From Augochlora pura (lineage: Eukaryota > Arthropoda > Insecta > Hymenoptera > Halictidae): a stretch of 64,000 bases of DNA. Below, in pieces: positions 33,985 to 45,516 of the stretch. Position 1 is the stretch's first letter, and the number at the start of each line of letters is the position of its first letter. Both the position numbers and the translations under genes were made by a program. The stretch is taken from positions 372,001 to 436,000 of the forward strand of contig NC_135774.1 of the NCBI RefSeq assembly GCF_028453695.1, in the 5' to 3' direction. The notes beneath the pieces are model-generated. The model ran no database searches. It was given only the letters and a program-made list of their open reading frames with translations, and was not told the origin of the DNA.

Positions 33985-34590
33985 TCGAGCCCCGCAACCT
34001 GGTTTTCCTTTTCACTCGCTTCTCGGTGCGATCACCCTGTCGCGTTACCTGTGCACTGCCTGTATATAGGGTAGCCTGGCTCGAAGTTTACCAATAATCG
34101 AGGATTTTCCGCACGCCGAGTATCGTTCGCCTCGAGTATCGAATGAAAAATACGGAGAAGCTTGAGAAAAAAGAAACAGTTTTTTATTGAATTTCGAGCA
34201 AGAAAATCGTAGGAAAAGACTATACCGCCAAGAGAAGCTACGAGTTGACCGAATCAAAGATGAAGAGAGCACCCTGTAGATGGCTCGGTTGCGCATACAG
34301 CTATAGGCGAAGGCGAACGCGAACGCGAGTGGCCGTGGCTGCCGTTGCCGCTGCTGCACGTGTGCCGGTATACAAGTACGCGAGGCTACAAAGCGTGCCA
34401 CGTTCCGGCGGGTGTGCTTCCTCCGGGTGTCCGCTCCAGTGGGCCAAACCAACCGGCCAGCCCCGACCAGCTCCAACCAGCCGGTCCGACGACCATTGAG
34501 ATTACGCTCTCTCGGCCTCGGTTCCTTTAGCGCTCGCTTTTCTTTTTCTCTCTCTTTCTCTGTCTCTTTCTTTTTCCCCTGAAATGTCAC

Positions 34591-34615
34591 GCCGCGCCGC
34601 GCCGCGCCGCGCCGC
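34591..34615. repeat. (GCCGC)5 pentamer run
   Basis: Five perfect GCCGC units, the reverse orientation of the GGCGC family. Confidence 0.95.
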
Positions 34616-36430
34616 CGAGATGGGTCGACTAGATTATTGCCGGGCTAGCGATTTATTAATTTTGCTCGAGCACCGGACAATAAGAATCAAGCTGATTCGA
34701 CGATTACGCCCGCTGCATCGGCGCCGAACGCCTCTGCTCGATCGATTTTGCTTCGCTCTTCTTTTTCTCCACCGTGTCATGTCTGCGTTCTGCTCGTTTA
34801 GGGAGCACGCTGCGCGCGTTTGGCTGATTAGGTCTGCCTTTAAGCTCCTTCCTTGGCCTATCTAGCATCCTTTGTCATTCTTTTGGACTTTACGTTCACT
34901 TTGTCCAACGCGTTCAACGCGTCGACGAGCCACCCCGTTTCATTATCGCTTGCCATTCTTTGAAAGTTATTGGATCGGAGTCAGCCGTTGAAAGACCACT
35001 CAACGAAATCACGAGCCACTGGCGTACGCGGATACGCGTATTAATTCACGATCAAGAATCAGGCGAGCGCGTTGACCATTGCCAACTAGTAAATCGTAAA
35101 AAATCGATTACACGGTAAGTCGTTTTTCAAGAGCGATGCGCTCGTCGATCGTCGACGGCAATTTCGGTGGACGATCATTTTTTCAATCGCAATGGACGAT
35201 AGACGTTTTGCTCTCTCGATATGGAAACCCACCGGGCGAATTACTTTCGTAATTACCAGTTGGTTTCGCCGCGGTCGCGCGACGATTTCGTCTCGAAGCA
35301 GCCGCAGCTGGACGCGAATGTTTCATTAGCCACGCGAGGACAGAATTTTTGCTTCGAGCGAAATTAATACAAATACGTTTCATTTTATTCTTAGTAAATA
35401 ATCGGAGCAGAAATAATGGGCCCGAACCGTTTCGATCCCCGGTAACAGCTATTCCAACGGTTGGCCAGCTCGATCTCGGAGCAGCGCGATCGTCCGTCGC
35501 ATCGGCCGAATCTAGGAGCAAGATCGGCTGGTAATTAGAAACGTCCGAGGAAGAAATTTAATTACGCAACGAGACGTTCACTTTTCCCTGGCGGAGCGAT
35601 CGGTGTTGCCTAGGGTTCTTCGGACGCGGCCGGCTATCCTATCGTTCGATCGTACGCCAAGATCGAATCGCGTGTCCGTTAATGATGGATGAATCGAGCG
35701 GCCGGAACGAAGAGTGACGTAAGCGGATTACCAGGGCTCGATTAGCTTCTAATCAGCCGCGGTGCCAAAAACTGGTAAGACCGGTATTTACCTGGCCGAG
35801 AGCTCGGATCGATCACGGGGAGGGCCGGACAGATAGCAACGAGACGGCGTTAGCGATCGAACGCGACCGCGACCGCGAGTTCGTCGAGCGACGTCGGCTC
35901 CGCTCTCGCTAGGCTACGAGTAAACAGCTCCCGCCGTTTATCGCGCGAACCCGCGTCCATTATCGAGCAGTTTATCGACGGGAGCCGCGAGGTTGTAGGT
36001 TATCGTCTAGCCGCGAGGTCCCTTTTCCCTTCCGTCGCTCATTCTCCTTGGACGACCTTTCTCGGAAAAACTCATCCAGGAACGATCGAGTCGTTTTCTC
36101 CGGCCCGGCTCGGACGGCGGACGGATATCTCGGCGTCCGGTCGCTATCCAGCCGGCAGGAATCGATAAGATCGTCTACCTCGGATCGAGCCGCCGCGTTC
36201 CCATCGCTATCATCGGGCAGCGATTGGTCGGCCAGCGGCCAGCGGCCAGCGCAGCGATCCGGGGCCAGGGCTCGGGAGGGTCAGCGGAATGACCCGCGTC
36301 GGCGACCCCGAGGCTCGGATAGCCGCGATCCGCTGGCGAGCGATTCGCGATTCGCGATGCCCCCTGCGCGCACGCGATAACACGCGCGCCCGTACTCGCT
36401 CGCAGCCTCGTGTTTTTCGTGCCTCTCGAG

Positions 36431-36470
36431 CCGAGCCGAGCCGAGCCGAGCCGAGCCGAGCCGAGCCGAG
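36431..36470. repeat. (CCGAG)8 pentamer array
   Basis: Eight perfect CCGAG units preceded by a TCGAG unit. Confidence 0.96.
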
Positions 36471-39087
36471 CCAACGCGGAGAAAGAAGGAGCCGAGCAAG
36501 GGGTCGGAGGTTAAAGATACCGGCGCACGCAAGCCGGCAGGCTTTTGTACGCTGCCGAATGGACTACGGGCGTACGGACACGAGCTGGCTCCGATGCCGC
36601 CATAGACGGTAGACCGTAGACGGAGAAAAATGGACGGGCGCGAGGAAAAAATCACCGGAGATGGATAACTCTTGGGCCGAGGAGGCGAGGGGCGAGAGAC
36701 GGGAGGCGAGAGACGGAAGGCCGGCCTGATAGCAGCTCGAGAAAGACCAGACAGAGGATGATGGTCGGCAACGATGGTAGGGGATGATTTTCATCATCTT
36801 CTGTACGAGTGCGGCGCTCCGCAGGTGTGACAACTGTACACCGATTACAGTTTGACTAGTCCAAGTCTGTAAAGAAATGCTTGAAAAGATCGTTCGTTCG
36901 TGTTTCGTCAGTTTCCGATCGAATCGCGAGTCAAACTTTCTAGCTAGCTTCGTGGAAACAAAACATCGATGCGACGCGGAGCGAGGAAGCAGATGTTTCG
37001 AAATCAGGAAAATCGAGCAAAATGATGCGAACGGCGGAAGAGTCGGCAGAGTTTCCCAGAAGCTACCCAACACTTTGGTCGGCTATAAAAGACCTCGCAT
37101 CAATCTAGCGCCGCTATAATAGCAACCGCTCGAAACGGGTGCCTCGATTACAGAAACCCTCCCCTAAAATTGGCCCGAGACGTGGAATGCGAGAGACGTA
37201 AAAATATTTATCGTTGTATCCACCACCTGCGCGGCAAAAAAAGATAAAAGCTTAATAGTACTTAATGCCGCTCAGAAAATCCGGCCGAGATCTCCTACGA
37301 TCAAGGAGCGTTGGTCTCCAAATTCTTAATCGGCGAGGGAGCCTTGTAAATGGGCTCAATCCGCGTGCCGGTATCTTTAATAATACGTTGCCTAATGGCG
37401 AGTCGAGTGGTGTAGCTCCGCGAAGCGATACCAACTGCGAACGTTGTGAATCGGCATCGAGAGCCATAAACCACGTGGAGCGAATCGCGCGTGGCGGCGT
37501 GTGAGTGGACGCGCGCGCTCGCGCGCGCATACGAGCACGTACCGTGGCCGGGGCATGCTCGTGTCTCGCACCAAAACGATTACTCCGGCCTCCTTGAACC
37601 GGCGCGCAAACCAAAGCGAGGCAAGGCGAGGCGGCGTGAGGCGAGGCGAGCCATTATCTCCATGGAAGAAGCCACCGCCGCCATTGACGCACGCGCGAGC
37701 CCGATAAAGCGAGCTAAAAGGTATTCTTTCCGCGACCTCCGCGCGGTCTTATCGGCGCATGCGAGTCGTTCGGGAAAGCCGTCGGCGATACACTCGATTC
37801 CCCTCGTTCCTCGTCGCTGTCATCGTACCCTGAAATCGTACGGACACGAGTCACGATAGAAAGACGTTGCTTCTGCATCGGCGGATCGTTCGGCTCCGCA
37901 AGGAGACGCGCGTTATATCGGTGATTCGTCATCGAAATAAACGCTGGCTAATCGCGCACCAGGGCAACTTTTTCGTTCTCGTTTCCGCGCGCGGCGGAGT
38001 CCGCAATCGTGCTCTTGCTTCAACGAAAGACTCGCTAAATGAGGGCGCAAACGCAACGCGATAACAAACGGAGGGAAAAGCGAGCGCCATCCTCGAAATT
38101 AATTCCTGAAACTTGTCGTCGTGTCCCCGTCGCGGTAAAAATAAATTGAACGCGATAAACGTCGTTAATATTAGAGTATAATATTAGTAACGCGACTTTA
38201 CAATTATTTGTATAGATGGAGCGCGCAGAAGGAGAACGTTCCAAGAAGAAGCGGAAAAAGGAACAGAATCGCGGCGACGTTGGCGGAAATGATCGAAAGG
38301 GAACGGTCTTGGAAGCTAATCTAATCGCCTCGAGGAAAACTTGAAAACACTATCGGCGCCGATAACGTTCGAGCTCGTGCGCCGATCTAAGCCTTTCGAA
38401 GGAATCGACGCGACGGTTCATGATCCGACACTGGTTCGAGACCGAGGGAAGAAAGGAGGGAAGAATTAAATCTCGAACGTTATCGCAATTTTGTAACTCC
38501 GGAGTTATTTAATCCGTTGTGATTTAAAGAAAGATAGAACGGAGATAGGAACTGTTTCGTAGAGCAGAAACTTTTAGTCTGGCGCGTTCGTCGTGATTCA
38601 GAGAAGATACTGCGTCTTGGGACAGCGAACGTTACATAAGCGGATCTCCCGGATAGTTCGCTAGACTTTTTATTGTGTTTGCTCCGCGTAAATCTTCGCG
38701 GCAATAGTAAACAAGATTGTGGTTGGTACGGCAGCTGGGACGCAGATTAAAAATGATTTCCGTTGACCCCGCAGCAGTTTTTTGTTTCGGTTTTTGCGAG
38801 CAACGAGAAAATTGCGTTCGGAATTTGTTGCAGCTTGAATCTGCGTTTTGTTTTCTATCGTTCGGTGCATGCAAGCCGATCGACAATTACTATTCCATTG
38901 GATACAAAAGATATTTCTACGATGCGAGACCGAAAATGCGAAACTCTTGGTCACGCTATCTAGTCGAGAGCGATAATGTCGGCGGAAGGAAATTTGCTGA
39001 AAGTAAATGCCGCTAACAGGGTATCCCTCGCCTAATGCGGCCCCCTCGTGCTCGCTCCGCCGCGATAACTTTCGTCCGCGCCTCCAA

Positions 39088-39155
39088 CTCGACTCGACTC
39101 GACTCATTCGGCTCACACGACTCGACTCGACTCGACTCGACTCGACTCGACTCGA
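39088..39155. repeat. (CTCGA)n array, interrupted
   Basis: Three CTCGA units at 39088-39102, an 18-base interruption, then seven perfect units at 39121-39155. CTCGAG, the XhoI-type palindrome, does not form because each unit is followed by C. Confidence 0.95.
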
Positions 39156-39268
39156 TTTACTGGTTAACGAGTGCGCGCCGTTAATAAGTGTTTACGTGTC
39201 GCCGGAAGATAAATCGCGAGCGTCGGCTTCGTGTGGGGCTCCGATAACTTTCTATGGCTTTCAGGCTA

Positions 39269-39311
39269 CGTGCTGCGTGCTAAGAGCTGCGTGCTGCGTG
39301 CTGCGTGCCAA
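39269..39311. repeat. GTGCTGC 7-mer array
   Basis: About five units related to GTGCTGC, with one variant stretch (TAAGAGCTGC) in the middle. Confidence 0.82.
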
Positions 39312-39982
39312 AGCGCACAGGGCTTTCGTTCTTATCGTAGGCTCGCGATAAAACGCGTCGCGTCGATCGTTCTCCATTCCCCACGCGTCGATAAAAGCTT
39401 CGACGATTCCAAGTCGCGGATCGACGGTCGCCGATCGCCGCGAAAACAATAGCTCTGGTTTTACAAAGTTCGCGTCAGCCCCCTCGAAGAATAACTCGAC
39501 TATTTTCAATGCTATCAGGAAATTGCAAAAGTCTTCCAGCAAGCACGTTTGCGATTTACAGAGGTAGAGCGTGAAAGCATTAGGTGGCTTACCGTTTGCT
39601 CCACTACGCGTCGAGCCTAACGAGAGGAAAGACGTCGTTAATATCGATTCGATTAGACTCTGTAGATCAAAATCTGTGCTCCAGATCCAAGACACCCGAA
39701 AAACCTGGAAGCGGTTCGACGTTTTTACGAGCGAACGAGGAACGAGTAACTGTAGATGAAAATAATTTTCATTGACGAACGCGGTCGTTAAAAGCTGGGA
39801 TAGGGCTATAAAAGTGCATCGAACGACACGTATCAATCGGGACCAACCGCAAACGAACGCCGCGCCGCCTGCGAAACGCACCACCCAAGACCGAGAGTTT
39901 CACCGATTACGAACCGCATTCGAGGCGAAAAGAAACCAGAACGAACCTGTAGATGGGCGCTAGAGAGAAACGCGGCGAGAGC

Positions 39983-39984
<2 letters not shown>

Positions 39985-40013
<29 letters not shown>
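39985..40013. repeat. (GA)14 microsatellite
   Basis: A pure GA run of 29 bases after GAGAGCGG sequence. Confidence 0.93.
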
Positions 40014-40017
<4 letters not shown>

Positions 40018-40110
40018 AATTCGTCTGGTGTAGCCGCGTTTCCGGGGGGCAGGAAGCGGGTCCTGCTATTACACCCAGGTGCATCTGCCACGAATTAAAT
40101 CACGAGGCGT

Positions 40111-40210
40111 GCGAGAGCGGGAGCGGGAGCGGGAGCAAGAGAGCGAGAGCGAGAATGGGAGCGGGAACGGGAGCAAGGGAGCGAGCGCGAGAGCGAGAGC
40201 GAAAGCGAGA
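40111..40210. repeat. Degenerate GGGAGC/GAGAGC array
   Basis: About 100 purine-rich bases built from GGGAGC, GAGAGC and AAGGGAGC units, highly degenerate. Confidence 0.8.
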
Positions 40211-40453
40211 TTTCGACGTTTAATGCGCGAGCGTTCGTTTCGCGTATCTCGGGCAACAGGTTTCGTTAATGAACGGCTACTGGAAGAAAGCCCTTACGGG
40301 ATTACGTAAGTTAATAACGGATCGGCATGAAACGGGCTGCATGCCCGTCCTCCCGCTCCTCTTCTCTCCATCGGGTCCCTCTTCATCCTGCAGAGGATTA
40401 AAGTCAAAAGGTGCACGCGCTCGTGCACGCGTCGTGATTTCGCAAGAGAGCGC

Positions 40454-40479
40454 CGAACGAACGAACGAACGAACGAACG
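40454..40479. repeat. (CGAA)6 tetranucleotide array
   Basis: Six perfect CGAA units. Confidence 0.93.
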
Positions 40480-40851
40480 TTATGCTCCGGCCCCGGTCGT
40501 TCACAGGGTGTTGCGAAAAAAGGAGCGACCGCTTCCATGCTAATGGTCGGATGAAATATTAAGATTAATATTTATTTCGGAATACGGATCGTGCTGTTTT
40601 CTCGTAAATTGGACAATTTTATTCCACAATGTTTCCAGAATAACACGCAATTCGTTGCTCGTTCGACAGATGTTTTCAGACATATTTATCGATCGACGCG
40701 GAAAAAGTAATTGTAAAAAAATTTCAAAAACGCGATCTTTGAATTCGCTTCGTTCGATGTTCTTCCATTATATCGGGTACAGCTCGAATACGAAGCGAGT
40801 CGTCGCCCACTTGGCTCCTTGTAAATCCATACGGATGCGCAGTTTATCTCT

Positions 40852-40874
40852 GCTTTGCTTTGCTTTGCTTTGCT
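40852..40874. repeat. (GCTTT)4 pentamer run
   Basis: Four perfect copies of the pentamer that forms the 13-copy array at 9466. Confidence 0.92.
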
Positions 40875-42357
40875 GTAACTGTAATTCCAATTTTTAGATC
40901 GCTGCCTCCGCGGTTCGTACAAATTACAAGCAACGAACCAGCGCTCGGCGAATCGAGCGAGGACTTTCTTGATGTAAAAAGAGTGCTTTCACCGTTTCAT
41001 TACAAAAATATGTCCGGTAATTATAAGGTTCTGTATGTTTACAGAAATTCATAAATTCGGACGTTAATTACTAAAAACTATACACGGTCAGAATTTTATT
41101 TCTTGCACCGAGAGAGTTTTATTACGTTCGTTACAGCCACGATGAACAAATATATTATACGTTTATGGCGGCCGCGAGTCTCCGAAACATTGTAAATAAC
41201 GCGAAATATGCGATTAAATCGATGGAGTTTCATTTTGTCCTTAGTTCGGCCGATAGCTTGGATAGCGAGGAAACGAACCCTTTAAATTTGTCTCCGAAAG
41301 CGTAAATCGACGGAAACTTTCTAATTGCTTCATAAATCATTGATAATAAGGCAACGGGGGGACCGGCGGGGTCGCTTAAAAGATGGATGCATAAAAATGA
41401 TTGCTGCTCTTTAAACGTGCAAACGAGACGAAGAGGAATGCTCGGAATGGTTGTTTCTCTTAATTACACGTTTAAAAGCCGCCTATTAAGCACACTGGAA
41501 ATAATGAACCGAAGATCGGAAACGAAATGCTTCTATTTAACGACGATACAAATTCTTTCGAAATGCGGAGCAGCAAGGTGCCGTACTTCCATTCGATTCC
41601 CTCGAGATTTCTCCGGATGGCACCGATTAAAGACGGCAACTTTGAACTTTCTTGGTAGGAAACCTGGTCGCGAGAAAATCTTGAGAAATTTCCTCGAGAT
41701 CGGGAACGCGCGCGGACCGTTGGACGGTGCGACCGAAAGCCGGCCGGATTTTGTCCACCACCCAGTACAAAACGTCAAGGATAACCCGTGCGTTACGGAA
41801 CGCGATGCCGGCAGCTGCGGCCGAGCATAAAAAGAACGGGATAAATAATCGAATCGGAATCGGAATCGGGCATCGGGTCGATACTCTCCGGCGCGGCGTG
41901 TCGGGTCCTTGAGGCATGACAAATGATATAATGAATCGTGCAAATCGATCGGCGCGGAAAGATTACGGATAAATTATGTAAGAATCGAGCGGGAGGAACC
42001 GCTCTTTGAAAATCGCTGCGTTACGCGCGCCTGTCTCATCGCGCCGCGCGCGGCACGCGAAACTGGTTTCTGCGAGACCGCGCCGCGAGCGAGAATCGAC
42101 GAGCGAGAATCGAGAAACGCGAATCAAGGATCGAGGATCGAGAGTGCCGCGCCGCGCCGCGTCGCAGCTGCTCACGGACAAAAACTGATACAAATGATTG
42201 TCGATCATTCGGATTTAATTATGATTTATGCCCGGGGCCGAGAGCATGGAAGGCGGCGAAAGAGCCCGATATTAATTCGGTATGTTGCGAAACGCTCGGC
42301 TTACAAATGACCGGCGAATGATTATTGTTGGTCGTAGCTCGGGTCTCTGGTCGACGC

Positions 42358-42393
42358 GCCGACGCCGACGCCGACCGCGACGCCGACGCCGAC
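42358..42393. repeat. GCCGAC hexamer array
   Basis: About six GCCGAC units, one altered to CGACCGC, flanked by GTCGTCG. Confidence 0.82.
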
Positions 42394-43011
42394 GTCGTCG
42401 GTTTCGACACCTTGTTAATAAATCCGCGTTTAATTGGTCCTCGCAGACCGTGGCCGGGCGCGGTTTGCTCGCTCCGCGCCACCGCCGAATTTATGCCTAA
42501 TTTATGCACTCCGAGGACCGACGCTGATGAGCATCGTGCTCGTCCGACAACAAGGCACTCCGTATTCGCTGATGAATATGTTAATAAAAATTGTCCCGGC
42601 TACTTCGCTTCGCTCATGAATATGTAACGCGAGAGATTTTTAATGGAACCCGAACGTCGCGAACGCGCGAACGCGCGACGTGGCCTCGTGTTTCCTGGAA
42701 AATTTCTTTTCCGTGCCTTGCGCGACCAAGCTTCGTCTCCATCGAAACTATTACCGCGAAACGCGAGCATTTGCAACTACGGTAGCATCTCTTATTCCAA
42801 TAGGTTTCGAAAGAATCGCATAGAAGAAAGCGTTTCTGTTAGAAGAACGCTTCCTTCTGATTCGGGCCAACCACGTCGATGGTTCCCCTACGCATCCCCG
42901 AGCTTGACCCACTTTCTATCGAGATAATGATTAACGCGGCTCGGTATGGTAATTTAAAGAGCCCCATCCTGCGTAACAAATTGCATTTCGAGCCTTTCCT
43001 GCAGTGCTTCA

Positions 43012-43420
43012 ACCGACAGCAGATGCACCTGTTCCGCAACGGAACCTGATCCTAACCCTGGCACGGACGCGGCACGGACGCGGCACGGACGCGGACGCGG
43101 ACGCGGACAGCGGAAGCGCGTCTAGCCGGCACTGCGTAACCGGAAGGGATGTTCCCTGCACACCGACCCTAACGCGAACGCAGTTATCGCTCGATAAAAC
43201 TATGGACGATTTAACGAATTGTTCGCGACCGCGCCATAATATAATTGTGTCATCGATAGGCTAATTTGCATTATTATCCGCGAAGGAAGCTAATATGTAT
43301 TTGGGTTCAACCGACATCGATGCAGAGACGCACCTGTGCGCTTCGAACCTGACACGGAAGCGCACCTAGCGATTCCGTAACCGGAACCGGAACGGACGTT
43401 CCCCGTGTTTGAACCCTCTG
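43012..43420. repeat. Diverged direct duplication, spacing about 297 bases
   Basis: Copy A starts at about 43012 and copy B at about 43309. Both open with AACCGACA, then a GATGCA, a GCACCTGT, an AACCTGA, and later GGAAGCGC, CTAG, CGTAACCGGAA and a GTTCCC block in the same order. Copy A contains an extra GGCACGGACGC array between these blocks. The shared order argues for an old local duplication with later slippage. Confidence 0.6.
43060..43108. repeat. (GGCACGGACGC)3 then (GGACGC)2 array
   Basis: Three perfect 11-mers followed by two GGACGC hexamers and a partial unit. The hexamer is the right half of the 11-mer. Confidence 0.92.
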
Positions 43421-43743
43421 AAACTCATCATCGTCGGGCCGAGGTTTGCTGTCGCAGGAAACGTTGAAAGTTGAAAGTAAAAGGGGGGCGACACCGACGC
43501 CGGAGCGTGACCGACTGCCATGTGGACGGACCGGACAACAGGGTCGGTTCCGAACAGGGGAATCGTCGGTTTCGTTGGTGTTTGAACGTTTCGACGAGCC
43601 CGGAGTAAATTGCCCGATTTTGCACTTCGCGCTCGATCGCCTACGATGTCTGTTGTCATCCACGCGACACGGAACCCGTAGCCAGCTCGTGAAAAACATT
43701 TTTGTGGCCAGGACACTGTGTGGCCCACCGTCCGAGTTCCTTA

Positions 43744-43756
43744 TTTTTTTTTTTTT
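43744..43756. repeat. T13 homopolymer
   Basis: Thirteen T preceded by TTA. It could be the poly-A tail of an old minus-strand retroposed copy, but I saw no target-site duplication or recognisable element. Confidence 0.8.
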
Positions 43757-44989
43757 ACACCTGTTGGCGCTATTTCTACACACCTGCTGAATTAACTCTA
43801 TTTAATTTTGCTCCTTCCTGATTCTTTTCAGGAAGATGATTCTCCAGACTCTCGTTTCATTTCTCGACGACACAGGTATTACTAAAAAAGATATCTAAAA
43901 ATATTAAAAATTCTTCCGATTAATAAATCCGTGTACGAACGGGAATCGTTGGTGCGGGACACGGCAAGTAGAAACCTCTGGAAATGTGAAAATATGAAAT
44001 TCGTGTTTCAGCATTCGAATCGCCGTAATCGTTGCTAGCCCGATAAGATGCTACTGGCACGGTTCGACGCTTCCTGTATGCGTCGACGGACTTCCGTTTA
44101 CGATTTCAGGGGATATCAGGGGACAGGTGGCCCTAGGCAGCTCCACGCTCGGCCACCGTTTACTTCCGGCTTCCCTGCAGATTCGCGTTCGATGGCGTGC
44201 CCGAGCTTGTCACGCATCGCGACGCAACCGGAAAGATAGCTAAATACGAGTAGGGAAGGAAGGATTTGACACTTTTAGCATCGTCTCTTTCCTTGGACAA
44301 GGTGTCGTGAAAAAACTGTAGACCTTCTCGGAATTAAACGCGTTTCGTTATTATAAAAATTTCCATTTGGAATTTCTATTATTGGCTACTCCTTCCATAA
44401 CTGATTTATGCATTTTTTGTCCTTCGCCTGCAAAAATAGTCGTTTTATAATAACGATAAACCTGATATATGCCGTCATTTCAAGAATAATTGCTTGGCGA
44501 GTTGGCAAACCTTGGCAATTAACGTCACGTATTAATGCGACATTGTTCTAGATACATTATAAGATAGTATTCCACGTACTCTATACATATACGTATAAAT
44601 ATAAAAACGAGGTCCGAAACGACGAAATAAAGCGACGAAGAATCTCGGTCGGGTTCGTTGAAACATCGACAGAGATCTCGCGAGTTCTGCCGAGGAATCA
44701 CAATTTGCCAGGATGATTTCACGAAGCCGCGATCCGAAAAAATGCTCGCGATAGAGCCGTCTCGTTATTAAAAGGGAGCCGGCCGGAAAAAACTGAAGGC
44801 CCCCGAGCACGGCGGCTCGCGCTCACGCTTGTTAGCGTGCTCGAAACGAGAGCGGCGCGCGGTTAATCCGTCGAATTATTATCATTATCGTTAATCAGCC
44901 GACGCGGCTCGTTCGATTGGTCCTTTCGCACGATCCGCCGATAATTTTGTATCGGTCATTAGGTTTATTGGGCCGGGTGCCGTGGGCCG

Positions 44990-45020
44990 TCGGCGCGGCG
45001 CGGCGGCGCGGCGGCGCAGC
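44990..45020. repeat. GGCGC/GGCGGC run
   Basis: GGCGC units with GGCGGCGC spacing changes. Another site of the GGCGC family. Confidence 0.82.
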
Positions 45021-45343
45021 GGCCGGGTTATCGATGACTTACGGTCCATAAGATCAAAGTGCAGTAATTATTCGCGGCGTGATGAAAATAATCGGTTCCT
45101 TGATTGCTCAATTCCTCCCACCCCTAGTCCGAGGGCGAACCGGAGCCCCTCCTCTTAATCGTTCCCCATCCCCGAAAAGTCCTCCCCGGGCTGTCCGCTC
45201 GCGTTCCGACTTTTAATTTGCGTATTAGCAACCCTACATGTACACTCCCGGTAATTAGTCCCCATCGGTGGGGTCATTAATATTCCAGCGATCGACCGCC
45301 TAAATGCAATCTCGCCTGACGTCGCCGAGCACCGACCGATCAG

Positions 45344-45384
45344 GATCGCGATCGCGATCGAGATCGCGATCGATCGATCGATCC
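45344..45384. repeat. GATCGC/GATC array
   Basis: GATCGC units, one AGATCGC variant, then four GATC units. All are self-complementary, so the whole run is an imperfect palindrome. Confidence 0.88.
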
Positions 45385-45495
45385 TCGCTCGACAGTCGCC
45401 GCCTTTAATCGGCACCGTGCCCACGATCGGAATCGTCGTATTGCGAACAATTCGGGGACCGTCGCGTCGCGTCGGCCTCGAAATCGGTGGCCGAC

Positions 45496-45516
45496 GAGAG
45501 AGAGAGAGAGAGAGAG
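45496..45516. repeat. (GA)10 microsatellite
   Basis: A short pure GA run ending in GAGG. Confidence 0.9.

Larger units (their letters stand above)
30001..35000. other. Non-coding spacer with one AT-richer open frame, 30-35 kb
   Basis: 30.75-31.12 kb differs in composition and is covered by the frame at 30795. 32.3-33.9 kb is long, mixed, array-free sequence in which I see nothing to annotate. 31.55-31.74 and 33.95-34.62 kb hold short arrays. Confidence 0.55.
35001..40000. other. Non-coding spacer, 35-40 kb
   Basis: 35.0-36.2 kb and 37.7-39.0 kb are array-poor, mixed sequence with no recognised feature. A 207-codon minus-strand frame at 39261-39884 has an ordinary-looking middle but no motif, and it ends in the GTGCTGC repeat, so it is left uncalled. 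Confidence 0.55.
43026..44129. promoter_or_regulatory. Possible enhancer: cluster of five CACCTG/CAGGTG E-boxes
   Basis: CACCTG lies at 43026, 43331, 43758 and 43781, and CAGGTG at 44124. About 0.5 sites would be expected by chance in 1.1 kb counting both strands. CAGGTG-type E-boxes are known sites for bHLH and Snail/Zeb factors. Two of the five lie in the diverged duplication and so are not independent. No promoter or gene is visible nearby, so the regulatory reading is inference. Confidence 0.25.
40001..45000. other. Non-coding spacer; AT-richer calm and E-box cluster, 40-45 kb
   Basis: 40.1-40.5 kb has GGGAGC and CGAA arrays. 40.56-41.37 kb is AT-richer and nearly array-free except for (GCTTT)4. 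43.0-44.13 kb holds a diverged duplication and an E-box cluster. 44.2-44.75 kb is AT-rich, with no feature recognised. No reading frame is convincing. Confidence 0.55.

Noticed and set aside
39261..39884. 207-codon minus-strand frame with an ordinary-looking middle
   Set aside because: It ends in the GTGCTGC repeat and has no motif, splice pair or other support. It could be tested by conservation but is not strong enough to call.
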